DNA of 64,000 nt from NCBI RefSeq assembly GCF_001643375.1, contig NZ_LSHB01000045.1:1-64000 (forward strand), written 5' to 3'. The DNA is from Chryseobacterium sp. FP211-J200. Its GTDB lineage: Bacteria > Bacteroidota > Bacteroidia > Flavobacteriales > Weeksellaceae. Below, in pieces: positions 26,449 to 35,260 of the stretch. A model generated the notes under the pieces. It was not told the DNA's origin and did no database searches. It saw only the letters and a program-made list of their open reading frames with translations. Positions within the stretch are counted from its first letter, which is position 1; every line of letters starts with the position of its first letter. Position numbers and translations under genes: made by a program.

Positions 26449-29119
26449 ATGAGAAAGTATTTACTAATGTCGGCATTGGTTTTACCGATGTTAAGTTTTG
26501 CCCAATGGTCTAAAGTGGGCAATACAAGTAAACAAGTGAAGGCAGAGTTTTCTACTCTCAAGGAGAAGCAATTGTTCTCTTTGGACAAGACACTTTTAAA
26601 GTCAAAATTGCAGAATGCACCACATAAATTCTCTGGACAGAGAGGTGTGGAGTTGATGATGCCAAATGCTAAAGGGGTTTTGGAAAAATTCCAGGTTTGG
26701 GAATATTCCAATTTCACGCCGGAAGTGCAGGCTATATTTCCTTAGCATCAGATCTTATGTGGGAATAGGAGTTACAGATCCTACAGTTTACTTGAGGTTC
26801 AGTATTTCTGATCAGGGGCTTTCATCTTCTACATTCGGAAAAGAAGGCTCTAGCTTTGTAGAAGCTTACACAGCTGGTAATGATGTCTATGCAGCTTATT
26901 CTTCAGCATCCAGAATTTTGGACCAGCAGGACGAATTTATTTGTTCTACGATGGATGAGATCATAAAGGAAGACCAAGGTGAAGTGAGTGCTAATAAATC
27001 CAGCAATCAGGTTTTTAAAACTTTTAGGTTAGCTATGTCTGCACAAGCAGAATATTCTCAGTATCATATTACGAGAGCCAACGCTACTGGAGCAACAGAT
27101 GATGAGAAGAAGATCGTTGTACTTGCAGCCATCAATAATACTGTGACCAGGGTCAATGCATTATATGAGAAGGATCTGGCGGTACACTTTAATTTGATTG
27201 ATGTACTAAAAGTGATCTACCTAGTCCCAGCTACAGATCCTTACACGGGTGATTTCAATACTGAGGTGCAATCGGTATTGACTGAGGAGATCGGCGCAGC
27301 AAATTATGATATAGGACATCTCTTGGCTTATGCAGGTCCTAATGGTAATGCAGGATGTATTGGATGTATCTGTGATAGAAACAAGGGATCTGCTTTCGCT
27401 TCACACTACATTCCTGTGAATGATATTTTTGATATTGATTATGTTGCCCACGAGATCGGTCACCAGGTAGGTGCCAATCACACCCATACCTATGGCTCAT
27501 CAGAAGGTTCAGGAGTACAGGTGGAAGTAGGAAGTGGTAACACAATTATGGGCTACACGGGAATTACCGGAGCTACAGATACACAGTTCAATTCCAATGA
27601 TTTCTTTACATACAGAAATATTCTTCAGATTCAGAACAGACTGGCGAACAAAGCTTGTGCTGTAAACACAGCAATTACAAACACTCCACCAGTTGTGAAT
27701 GCTGGTCAGGATGTGGCCATTCCTATCAGTACACCATTTGTATTGAAAGGTACAATAACGGATGCAGAAAATCAAGCAGCATTGACTTACGTTTGGGAGC
27801 AAAATAACTCTGCTACCACAGCAGCACAATTCGGAAGTGGATCATATGCTTCTCCTACAAAAGCCGGAGGTCCAAACTTCAAAATGTTCCCGCCAAAAGC
27901 AGAACCGGTTAGATATTTCCCAGAATATGGAAAAGTCCTAGCGGGCGTCAACGCGACACGTTGGGAAGCATTGTCTAGTGTTGGTAGAATATTGGATTTT
28001 ACATTGACCGTTAGAGATAATTCTGTTGATGGTGCTCAAACACAAACTGATGCTATGAAAATCACGGTAAGTGCAGCGGCTGGTCCGTTTGTGGTTACAG
28101 CGCCAACTTTTGGAGAAAGTCTTCTTTCTAATGCGGCTTACAGTGTAAAATGGAATGTTGCAAACACCAATGTTGCACCAGTCAACACGGCCAATGTTAA
28201 TATCAAATTATCTCTAGATGGTGGGAAAACTTTCACAACAATAGCTGCGAATACACCGAATGACGGAGAAGAATCTGTTACCATTCCTGCAAGTTCACAA
28301 ACAGCCAATGCCTATATCATGATAGAGACGGTTGACAATGTTTATTTTGCAATGAGTCCAAGTTTTGTGGTGGATTATTCTGCTACAAGTGAGGTTTGTA
28401 ATACATACAACTATTCAGGTCCAGCTGTAGATATCAATGATGGGAGTGGAACTACGAGTGGACCGATCTCTTCTCCTCAGATCATGGTTCCAATTGATGT
28501 TCAGGATTCTGGTGTGATCACTAAGATCAGAGTGAAACCAACCGTTGAGCATCCAAGAGTAAGCCAGATCGTAGTAGGGATCCAAGGGCCACTAGGTCAA
28601 AGTGCTTGGTTGTGGAACAGAAAATGTACAAGTTCAGGAATTACTGCAACATTCAGTGATGAGGGTTCTGCTTATGCTTGTGCTTCTCCAATCGCAGGAA
28701 CTGTAAAACCAGACGAGTCTTTAACTATTTTCAAAGGGAACGATACCAAAGGTGTTTGGAATCTATTTGCTTCAGACAACGTTAGAAATCTAACGGGTAA
28801 AGTTACCACTTGGTCATTGGAATTATGTACTAGAGACGCGCAAGTCCTTGCAGTAAACGAGAGTGCTTTCAATTCTAATAATATCAAAGTATATCCAAAT
28901 CCATCCAACGGTAACTTCTTCATCAAATCAAAAGATCTTGGAGGAAATGCCAAAGTAGCGATCTACGATATGAATGGTAGAATTGTTCACACATCTGGCT
29001 TCAATGTTTTGACAGGAGAATCTACAAATGAGTTCAATGTTAACTTGACAAAAGGTGTTTACTTGCTAAAAGTAACTTCTCCAAAAGCTAACTACACTCA
29101 GAAATTGATCATCAAATAA
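26449..29119 (+). pseudogene. T9SS reprolysin-like metalloprotease with P-domain, frameshifted near 26743
   Basis: The first frame (26449-26745) holds the signal peptide and the start of the pro-region. The second, open to 29119, holds the rest. Comparison with the intact relative at 58395-61292 shows the break: FPSIRSYVGIG here matches YQLGSYVGTG there once one T near 26740-26743 is dropped. The protease part has the zinc motif VAHEIGHQVGANHTH. A proprotein-convertase P-domain (VEHPRVSQIVVGIQGPLG ... GVWNLFASDNVRNLTG) and a T9SS sorting domain (IKVYPNPSNGNFFI) follow. Without the shift the secretion signal is separated from the enzyme. It is either a recent pseudogene or a base error, since the downstream frame is otherwise intact. 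Confidence 0.8.
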
Positions 29120-29137
29120 TTAATTTCAGATATCAAT

Positions 29138-29167
29138 CAAAAGCCGATCAGCAATGATCGGCTTTTG
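29138..29167 (+). terminator. Terminator after the P-domain protease gene
   Basis: AAAAGCCGATC pairs with GATCGGCTTTT around AGCAAT, followed by TGTTATTTT. Confidence 0.8.
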
Positions 29168-29243
29168 TTATTTTCAGAATAGAACTTTCTCTCAGGTTTT
29201 GAATTAATTATATTAAATTGCAACTAACAATAATTATGTCAAA

Positions 29244-30044
29244 ATGAATTACACCCAAATAGAAATAGACGCCCAGTTCGAAGGTAAACTTCAACTCATT
29301 TACCTCAACCAACCCGAAAGTTATAACAGCTTGACCAAGGTGATGCTTTCCGAATTGCGAAATGCCGTTCACAAATTCAGTGAAGACGAAAACGTACGTT
29401 GCATCGCCATTGCAGGAAGAGGAAAAGCGTTCTGTGCTGGTCAGAATCTGAAAGAAGCATTAAGTTTTGGCGAAGACGAAGATGACCGAGAGATCCAGCG
29501 CTTTGTGATCGAGTATTACAATCCTTTGGTTTTGGAAATTGTAAAATGTAGAAAACCTGTGATTGCTTTGGTCAATGGTCCTGCAGTTGGTGCTGGAGCG
29601 ATGTTGGCTTCGATATGTGATTTCACGTTGGCGGTGGAAAGTTCGTATTTTTCTTTCGCATTTGCCAATATTGGTTTGATTCCAGACACCGCAGGAACTT
29701 ACTTCTTACCAAAATTAGTAGGGAAACAGTTAGCGAGTTACTTGTCATTTACAGGGAAAAAAGTGCCAGCGCCAGAAGCCAAGAAAATTGGTTTGATAGC
29801 TGATTTTTTCCCAGATTCCGAATTCGTAGAAAAATCGATGGAAGTTCTGACACAACTCGCTCATTCTGCCACGACTGCACTTTATTTAACGAAAAAAGCC
29901 TTCAATAAATCCTATGATTTTACATTGAAAGAACAATTGGACTACGAATCCATCATCCAGCAAGATGCCGCTGAGACAGAAGATTTCCGTGAAGGTGTAA
30001 CCGCTTTCATCGAGAAACGTTTACCAAATTACAAAGGGAAATAA
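29244..30044 (+). CDS. paaG: Enoyl-CoA hydratase/isomerase family protein, PaaG-like
   Basis: A 266-residue crotonase-fold enzyme. The oxyanion-hole residues lie in GKAFCAGQNLKEA and NGPAVGAGAMLASICDF. The segment IGLIPDTAGTYFLPKLVG resembles PaaG, the 1,2-epoxyphenylacetyl-CoA isomerase of the phenylacetate pathway. The PaaI-like thioesterase gene 111 bp downstream supports that reading. However, no other paa genes (ring epoxidase paaABCDE, paaZ, paaK) are in the window. The specific assignment is therefore inference; the crotonase fold is certain. A 4-codon ATG frame overlaps the start codon. Confidence 0.7.
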   Translation: MNYTQIEIDAQFEGKLQLIYLNQPESYNSLTKVMLSELRNAVHKFSEDENVRCIAIAGRGKAFCAGQNLKEALSFGEDEDDREIQRFVIEYYNPLVLEIVKCRKPVIALVNGPAVGAGAMLASICDFTLAVESSYFSFAFANIGLIPDTAGTYFLPKLVGKQLASYLSFTGKKVPAPEAKKIGLIADFFPDSEFVEKSMEVLTQLAHSATTALYLTKKAFNKSYDFTLKEQLDYESIIQQDAAETEDFREGVTAFIEKRLPNYKGK

Positions 30045-30155
30045 ATAAGTTGGAGAGTTTGAGTGTGGGAGAATTTGAGAGTATTTTTCTCTTCCATCTT
30101 CCATCTTCCATCTTCAAACTTCCATCATCCATTTATCAATCATCATTAATAATTT

Positions 30156-30569
30156 ATGACGCCGAAAGAAACCGCCGAATATATGTTCGGGAAAGACCTT
30201 TTTTCTCAATGGTTGGGAATAGAACTCACCGATATCAAAGCAAATTACTGCCTTATAAGAATGCCCATCAAGCCTGAAATGATCAACGGATTGGAAACGG
30301 TTCACGGTGGCGTGACATTCGCTTTTGCAGATTCAGCTTTGGCTTTTTCTTCAAATAATACTGGTGAAGCAGCGGTTGCACTCAACTGCTATATTAATTT
30401 TACAAAAGCTGTAAGAAATGGCGACGTTTTGACCGCAGAAAGTATTTTGCTAACAGATACAAGAAAAACTGCAGTCTACGATATCACCATTAAGAATCAA
30501 AATGATGAGGTCGTTGCAGGTTTCCGGGGAACAGTTTACAAGATTGGTAAGAAACTAACTGAATTATAA
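30156..30569 (+). CDS. paaI: Hotdog-fold acyl-CoA thioesterase, PaaI-like
   Basis: A 137-residue single hotdog domain. The family signature is NGLETVHGGVTFAFADSALA, with HGG and the acidic residue on the central helix that activates water. The beta strands ALNCYINFTKAV and GFRGTVYKIGKKL follow. PaaI hydrolyses stalled hydroxyphenylacetyl-CoA esters and returns CoA. The enzyme fits with the PaaG-like gene before it. The 111-bp spacer contains a CTTCCAT-rich low-complexity stretch and no clear promoter, so the two are probably co-transcribed. Confidence 0.78.
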   Translation: MTPKETAEYMFGKDLFSQWLGIELTDIKANYCLIRMPIKPEMINGLETVHGGVTFAFADSALAFSSNNTGEAAVALNCYINFTKAVRNGDVLTAESILLTDTRKTAVYDITIKNQNDEVVAGFRGTVYKIGKKLTEL

Positions 30570-30590
30570 ACTAAAAAACTTCAAAATTAA

Positions 30591-30631
30591 TTTTGGAGTT
30601 TTAAAATAAATTGTAGCTTTGTAATTCAAAG
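30591..30631 (+). promoter_or_regulatory. Promoter with palindromic operator CTTTGTAATTCAAAG (site 1)
   Basis: A -33 box TTTTG (30591-30595), an 18-nt spacer and the -7 box TAGCTTTG (30614-30621) precede the ATG at 30640. The perfect palindrome CTTTGTAATTCAAAG (30617-30631) overlaps the -7 box and the expected start of transcription. The identical 15-mer, also on a -7 box, occurs before the gene at 31955. A repressor bound here would block both promoters; the winged-helix protein at 31551 is the obvious candidate. Confidence 0.65.
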
Positions 30632-30639
30632 TTCTTTTT

Positions 30640-31257
30640 ATGGAATCGAAAAATTATCAGGAAGAGTTAGCGCACATCCGTCAGATGATGGAACGCAGTT
30701 CAAGATTTATTTCATTGAGTGGTTTGTCCGGCGTCATTGCGGGAATCGTGGCGTTGCTGGGCTCTGTTTATGTTTATTTCGTTTTCCAGAGAGAAGGCAT
30801 CGACTATTTTGATGGCAATCGCAATATCTACGGACCGGCTTTAGCAAAGGAATTATTCTTTGTTGCGTTGGTGGTTTTGGTTTTAGCAATTTCCAGCGGT
30901 TATATTTTCACAGCGAGAAAAAGCAAAAAGAAGAATCTGAAAATTTGGGATTCGATTACAAAGAAGTTGTTATTCAATTTTGCAATTCCTTTAGTCACAG
31001 GCGGTATTTTTTGTATTGCACTTTGGTATCACCATTTTTTTCCTTTAATTGCGCCGTCAATGCTAATTTTCTACGGATTAGCTTTGATCAATGCAGAACG
31101 ATACACCTTAAGTGATGTCAAATATCTCGGAATTTGCGAAGTCGTTCTTGGAATGATTGCTTTATTCTGGCTTGGATGGGGATTGATATTTTGGGCAATT
31201 GGATTTGGATTTTTGCATATTTTTTATGGGATTTTGATGTACAGGAAATATGATTAG
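30640..31257 (+). CDS. Polytopic membrane protein (about six transmembrane segments)
   Basis: A 205-residue membrane protein. A charged N-terminal helix (EELAHIRQMMERSSR) is followed by about six hydrophobic segments: 26-48, 70-90, two within 110-150 and two within 161-200. I do not recognise a named domain. Proteins of this kind sit next to a winged-helix regulator in many Flavobacteriia, here at 31551. The gene is preceded by a well-formed promoter overlapped by the shared palindrome and has only 8 nt between that palindrome and the ATG. It may sense or respond to membrane conditions; that is inference. Confidence 0.75.
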   Translation: MESKNYQEELAHIRQMMERSSRFISLSGLSGVIAGIVALLGSVYVYFVFQREGIDYFDGNRNIYGPALAKELFFVALVVLVLAISSGYIFTARKSKKKNLKIWDSITKKLLFNFAIPLVTGGIFCIALWYHHFFPLIAPSMLIFYGLALINAERYTLSDVKYLGICEVVLGMIALFWLGWGLIFWAIGFGFLHIFYGILMYRKYD

Positions 31258-31296
31258 TAGTTATTTTGTTAGTCAGTTTTTTAGTTAATTAGTTAG

Positions 31297-31491
31297 AAAA
31301 AGACTTTACCAAACAAAATTAATTTTCTATCATATTCTGAAGGTTCATTAGAAGAGGTCAAATATTATTTAATCTTAGCAAAAGGCCTGAATTATATATC
31401 ATTAGTTGATTTTGAAAAACTAATACTAGATGCAGAATAGGTAAGCAAATTAATTAGTAGATACTCAAAATCTATCAAAAACTACTACTAA
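31297..31491 (+). pseudogene. C-terminal remnant of a four-helix-bundle (23S rRNA IVS-type) protein
   Basis: Reading the frame from 31297 gives a peptide that looks like the C-terminal half of this family: LSYSEGSLEEVKYYLILAKG, then VDFEKLILDAE, an in-frame TAG at 31438-31440, then VSKLISRYSKSIKNYY and TAA. The N-terminal half is absent and there is no start codon, so the gene is dead. It lies between the membrane protein gene and its presumed regulator, which it probably separated. The surrounding AT-rich sequence shows no other gene. Confidence 0.6.
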
Positions 31492-31550
31492 AACAATCAA
31501 ACAAAATAACGAGATACTTAAAACTAAATAACTATTTAACTGAATAACTA

Positions 31551-31841
31551 ATGCTCAATATTAATCAACTCAACAAAGAATTCGAAAGTCGTGTAAGATT
31601 GGGCATTATGTCCGTTCTTATGGTCAACGATTGGGTTGATTTTACCGAAATGAAAAACCTCTTGAGCGCCACCGACGGAAATCTCGCCAGCCATAGTACA
31701 GCGTTGGAAAAAGCAGAATACATAGAAGTCAAAAAAGAATTCGTAGGCAAAAAACCGAGAACTTCTTACCGGGTGACGCAAAAGGGAAGAGATGCGTTCA
31801 CAGAACATATCAATAACTTGGAAAAATTATTGGGAAGATAA
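31551..31841 (+). CDS. Winged helix-turn-helix transcriptional regulator
   Basis: A 96-residue single-domain regulator of the ArsR/MarR-like winged-helix type (HTH_34-like). The recognition region is FTEMKNLLSATDGNLASHST (about 27-46), followed by the wing (KKEFVGKKPRTSYRVTQKG) and a C-terminal helix (FTEHINNLEKLL). No ligand domain is visible. No TAnnTTTG box lies just upstream, so it may be read from the promoter at 30591. A hairpin terminator follows. The palindrome CTTTGTAATTCAAAG at both flanking promoters is the likely operator, because the protein should bind as a dimer; this link is inference. Confidence 0.8.
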   Translation: MLNINQLNKEFESRVRLGIMSVLMVNDWVDFTEMKNLLSATDGNLASHSTALEKAEYIEVKKEFVGKKPRTSYRVTQKGRDAFTEHINNLEKLLGR

Positions 31842-31881
31842 CTTTATAAATTTTGCTCCCTTTAGGGTTGGGGAAACAAAA

Positions 31882-31911
31882 TTGTTGGGACGATAATTCC
31901 CAATTTTTTTT
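31882..31911 (+). terminator. Terminator after the winged-helix regulator gene
   Basis: TTGGGA pairs with TCCCAA around a 7-nt loop and is followed by a T8 run. It separates the regulator from the promoter at 31918. Confidence 0.6.
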
Positions 31912-31917
31912 GAAAAT

Positions 31918-31935
31918 TAACTTTGTAATTCAAAG
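31918..31935 (+). promoter_or_regulatory. -7 element with palindromic operator CTTTGTAATTCAAAG (site 2)
   Basis: The -7 box TAACTTTG (31918-31925) is overlapped by the palindrome at 31921-31935, identical to the one at 30617-30631. A matching -33 box is not clear. The site lies 19 nt before the ATG at 31955 and would control the whole run of four genes to 35179. Confidence 0.6.
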
Positions 31936-31954
31936 AACTTTATAATTAAGAAGG

Positions 31955-32794
31955 ATGAATCGTAGAAAATTTATTTCAAAATCATTACTCGCTACAGCGG
32001 GAGTTTCGCTAGGTTTTTATTCCTGGCAAGTTGAACCATGTTGGCTGGAGTTTGTAAAACAAGATTTACCAATCAAAAATTTACCTTCAAAACTTCATAA
32101 CAAAGTCCTGATGCAGCTTTCAGATCTGCATGTCGGCAATCGTTTCGATTATAATTTTCTGATTGATTCTTTCAAGAAAGCAAAAGCTTACAGACCCGAC
32201 ATTGTGGTTTACACCGGCGATTTCGTCTGCTGGGAAAATAATCCGGAACAATTTGAACAACTGAAAATCGTAATGAAAGAAGCCGTTCTCGGAAATTTAG
32301 GAACAGTCGCAATTCTCGGTAATCACGATTATGGCGCAGAATGGAAAGAAGAATCTGTTGCTGATGAGGTTTCAAAAATCCTTTCAGATTCTGAAATTAA
32401 TGTTCTTCGCGATGAGAAAGCAGATTTTTCCGGACTCAATATTTATGGTTTTGAAGAATTATGGGGAACCAATTTCCATCCTGAAAATCTGACCAAAACC
32501 ATCAATCCAGATGAAGCCAATCTCGTCCTTTGTCACAATCCCGACGTTTGCGATCTGGATGTCTGGAACAATTATCAGGGCTGGATTCTCTCCGGACATA
32601 CGCACGGCGGACAAGCCAAACCGCCATTTCTTCCGCCATTAATTTTACCAGTTAAAAATAGAAAATACACTTCCGGATTCATCGATTTGGAAGATGGAAG
32701 AATGCTTTATATCAATCGGGCTTTGGGACATTCTTATCAGGTCAGATTCAATTGCAGACCGGAGATTACACTTTTCACTTTGATATCTATTTAA
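31955..32794 (+). CDS. Tat-exported metallophosphoesterase
   Basis: A 279-residue calcineurin-like phosphoesterase. The N terminus MNRRKFISKSLLATAGVSLG is a twin-arginine signal, so the folded enzyme should act in the periplasm or on the membrane. All metal motifs are present in order: SDLHVG (DxH), TGDFV (GDxx), LGNHDYG (GNHD) and SGHTHGGQ (GHxH). The layout resembles YkuE/LpxH-like enzymes, which cleave phosphoesters or pyrophosphate bonds in lipid-linked substrates; the substrate here is unknown. It starts a tight run (10-34 nt gaps or overlaps) with the Coq4-like, DUF4173 and lipoprotein genes. Confidence 0.85.
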   Translation: MNRRKFISKSLLATAGVSLGFYSWQVEPCWLEFVKQDLPIKNLPSKLHNKVLMQLSDLHVGNRFDYNFLIDSFKKAKAYRPDIVVYTGDFVCWENNPEQFEQLKIVMKEAVLGNLGTVAILGNHDYGAEWKEESVADEVSKILSDSEINVLRDEKADFSGLNIYGFEELWGTNFHPENLTKTINPDEANLVLCHNPDVCDLDVWNNYQGWILSGHTHGGQAKPPFLPPLILPVKNRKYTSGFIDLEDGRMLYINRALGHSYQVRFNCRPEITLFTLISI

Positions 32795-32804
32795 AATAAA
32801 AATT

Positions 32805-33290
32805 ATGAAAAAAATCCGCATTCAGTTTCTGCTTTTTGTTTACAATAACACACAAAAGCTTTACAGAAAATACTTTAAGAAAAAGAAAAGAGAATGGGCA
32901 TTTTCCCAACAGCAATTATTGGCTTTCCAGAAAGATACGCTCGGCAGTAAACTTGGCGAATTCTACAAAAAACACGGTTTTACAATGATTCCCAAAATGG
33001 AAAATCACGACGTTCATCATCTGCTGACGGATTGCGGAACCAAATTCGAGGAGGAAATTGCGATGCAGTTTTTGCTTTTAGGCAATGGAAAAATGAATGC
33101 ACATCTTCTCGCTGCTATTTTCTTTGGAAGTCTCATTCTGCCCGAATATTTCAAGATTTATATGCAGGCTTATAAGAAGGGGAAAAGTATGAGGCCTTTC
33201 TACTACTGGGATTTTGAGAAATTGCTTAGCCACGATTTTGAGAATATCAGAGATTTTGTTTACCAAAAACAAACGCCAGTTTTCTACTAG
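32805..33290 (+). CDS. Coq4-family protein
   Basis: A 161-residue protein with the Coq4 zinc-ligand motif HDVHHLLTDCGTKFEEE (HDxxH-x11-E type), then EEIAMQFLLLGNGKMN. In eukaryotes and some proteobacteria COQ4 acts in ubiquinone synthesis (C1 decarboxylation/hydroxylation). Flavobacteriia use menaquinone, so a ubiquinone role is unlikely, and this homologue may act on another lipid or quinone substrate. It starts 10 nt after the Tat phosphoesterase gene and is followed closely by a membrane protein and a lipoprotein, which hints at a membrane-lipid function. Confidence 0.75.
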   Translation: MKKIRIQFLLFVYNNTQKLYRKYFKKKKREWAFSQQQLLAFQKDTLGSKLGEFYKKHGFTMIPKMENHDVHHLLTDCGTKFEEEIAMQFLLLGNGKMNAHLLAAIFFGSLILPEYFKIYMQAYKKGKSMRPFYYWDFEKLLSHDFENIRDFVYQKQTPVFY

Positions 33291-33324
33291 ATTTCAATAT
33301 TTAAATTAATAAAACATTGTAATT

Positions 33325-34719
33325 ATGAAAAAGCATCATTTGATTTTCATCACAGTTCTTGCGGTTATCATTCTTTTCTACAAAAAATATGTCGCACTCA
33401 ATCTCGGAATTTTAGGGATTTTTCTGAGTATTCTAACTTTTACTCAAACCAAATCTGAGTTTCGTACCAAAATGTTTCTTACACTTTTTGTCACTTCGAT
33501 TTTTTCTTCATTTGCGTTTGCATGGTTTGGCGATGCTATTTCGTTTGTAGCAGTTTTGGTGTCGGTATTTTTATTAAGATTCAAAGGCACTTATCCGAAA
33601 CTAAAACCATTTCTTTACATCGAGGTTTTATTGGTCAGCCTTTTCTCATTTCTGGGAAGGGTTTTCTACACAGAACAATGGTTCGAAAAGCCAAAAGAAG
33701 GTGGCGGTTTTGGTAAAAAACTGATTACATTTATTCTAATTCCTGGCATATTAATTACAATTTTCCTTTGCATCTATTCAGCAGGAAGTTCACATTTCGA
33801 CCAATTTTTTAGTGAGATAAAGTTAGATTTTAGTTTCTTTGATATCATTATTCTGGCAATTATTGGATTTTATGTCGGCTTTATTTTCTGGAATTTTGGA
33901 GTGGAAAGATTTATCTTCAAACAAAACAGATATTTGAATGACGATTTTTCAGGATTGATAAAAATTCAAAAACCGACTTTCTCTTTCCTCGATATCGATT
34001 CCGAAAGAACCAGTGGATTGATTTCGTTTTCTGCGCTTAATATTTTACTTTTAATTTTCATCGCCACTTACAATTACGAACAGTTTTTTGAAGTGACGAA
34101 GTCTGCTGACGGATTGAGTGCAGAAACTCACGAACGAGTTAATTCTGTGATAATGTCCATCGTGATGGCGATTCTTGTGATTCTTTTCTATTTTAAAAGA
34201 GGATTTAATTTTGATGAAAAAGCAAAGTCGCTGAAAATTTCTGCGAAAATTTGGATTGTTCTGAATGCTGTTCTGGTCATTTCTGCTTCACTCAAAAACT
34301 CAGAATACATTATCAATTTTGGATTGACCTACAAACGTTTGGGCGTATATGCGTTTCTCACAATGGCTTTGATTGGGCTGATTTTTACATTCATCAAAAT
34401 TCAAAATAAGAAGACCAATGTTTTCCTTTTCAACAAAATGTTTTGGACGTCGTATGGCTTGATTTTGGTTTGCAGTTACGTCAACTGGGGCGGAATTATC
34501 ACGTCCAATGACATTAAGAGAAAGGATTTTGCGGACAATTACCACTTGTGTTCCATCAATTATAATGAAAAAATATTGCTGGATTACGCTGAAAAAACCG
34601 GAAACTCCGAAATGAAAAACAAACTTATAGAAAGAATCGAATCTTATCAACAAGAAACTTTCCTCTCAAAAATTTTATATTATGAAACGATTAATCTCGA
34701 CAGATCAAAAATTAAATAG
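33325..34719 (+). CDS. DUF4153/DUF4173-type polytopic membrane protein
   Basis: A 464-residue protein with about 11-12 transmembrane segments and a C-terminal soluble tail (from about 405) with WGGIITSNDIKRKDFADNY. I recognise the DUF4173 pattern of a long hydrophobic region with a conserved FxFxWxGD-like stretch, here FAFAWFGDA. Function is unknown. In other Flavobacteriia the family often neighbours small winged-helix regulators, as here. The last 38 bp overlap the following lipoprotein gene, indicating coupled translation. Confidence 0.7.
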   Translation: MKKHHLIFITVLAVIILFYKKYVALNLGILGIFLSILTFTQTKSEFRTKMFLTLFVTSIFSSFAFAWFGDAISFVAVLVSVFLLRFKGTYPKLKPFLYIEVLLVSLFSFLGRVFYTEQWFEKPKEGGGFGKKLITFILIPGILITIFLCIYSAGSSHFDQFFSEIKLDFSFFDIIILAIIGFYVGFIFWNFGVERFIFKQNRYLNDDFSGLIKIQKPTFSFLDIDSERTSGLISFSALNILLLIFIATYNYEQFFEVTKSADGLSAETHERVNSVIMSIVMAILVILFYFKRGFNFDEKAKSLKISAKIWIVLNAVLVISASLKNSEYIINFGLTYKRLGVYAFLTMALIGLIFTFIKIQNKKTNVFLFNKMFWTSYGLILVCSYVNWGGIITSNDIKRKDFADNYHLCSINYNEKILLDYAEKTGNSEMKNKLIERIESYQQETFLSKILYYETINLDRSKIK

Positions 34720-35179
34720 TTTAAAATATCTGGCACTGATTCCATTGTTTCTGGTCGCTTGTAAAAAAGAACCAGAAGTGAAAGACACCAAAGTAGATAC
34801 CATCACCACCATCGAAAAACCTGTCGATTCTTTGTCCGCGATTGAAAAAACGGAAAGAGAATCCAACCAGAAAATCATTACGGTCGACGCATCCAAAATG
34901 CCAATCCGATTGAACCTCGAAATTACAAATCCGAACGACCAGATTATTCTGAAGCTGGAAAATGTAGACCAACCAAAAATCAAAGGTTATGTGAAAACTG
35001 AAAGTCCAATGAATGTCAGAATCAACCAAATCAGAATGCCTGACAATACTTTTGACGGACCTTTCGGAGGAACGATTGACTATGAAACGAAACAAAAAGG
35101 AGAATATTGGCTGATATTTGCCAAGAACAATATGGCAGACGGCGAACCAGTAGGTAAATTCTTCGTGAAAATAGAATAA
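34682..35179 (+). CDS. Predicted lipoprotein of unknown function
   Basis: A 165-residue protein with a long N-terminal region ending in lipobox LFLVACKKE, then a Thr/Asp/Glu linker (about 35-65) and a small beta domain (KMPIRLNLEITNPND ... GEYWLIFAKNNMADG). The tail reads GKFFVKIE. I do not recognise the domain. The gene begins inside the DUF4173 gene and ends in a strong terminator, so it closes the transcription unit that starts at the palindrome near 31918. Confidence 0.7.
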   Translation: MKRLISTDQKLNSLKYLALIPLFLVACKKEPEVKDTKVDTITTIEKPVDSLSAIEKTERESNQKIITVDASKMPIRLNLEITNPNDQIILKLENVDQPKIKGYVKTESPMNVRINQIRMPDNTFDGPFGGTIDYETKQKGEYWLIFAKNNMADGEPVGKFFVKIE

Positions 35180-35180
35180 C

Positions 35181-35212
35181 AAAAAAGAATCTCGATTGAG
35201 ATTCTTTTTTTA
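35181..35212 (+). terminator. Terminator of the palindrome-controlled gene run
   Basis: AAAAAGAATCTC pairs with GAGATTCTTTTT around GATT. Confidence 0.85.
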
Positions 35213-35260
35213 TTTAAGTATTTATCTAATTTCTAATTTCTAAACTCTAATGTCTAAATT

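Noticed and set aside
29236-29247. Four-codon ATG frame overlapping the paaG-like start codon, a possible uORF
   Set aside because: An ATG and overlapping stop this short are expected by chance in AT-rich DNA, and no attenuator structure is nearby.
30080-30150. CTTCCATC-rich stretch before paaI as a short CRISPR-like or regulatory repeat
   Set aside because: It is irregular low-complexity sequence without uniform units or spacers.
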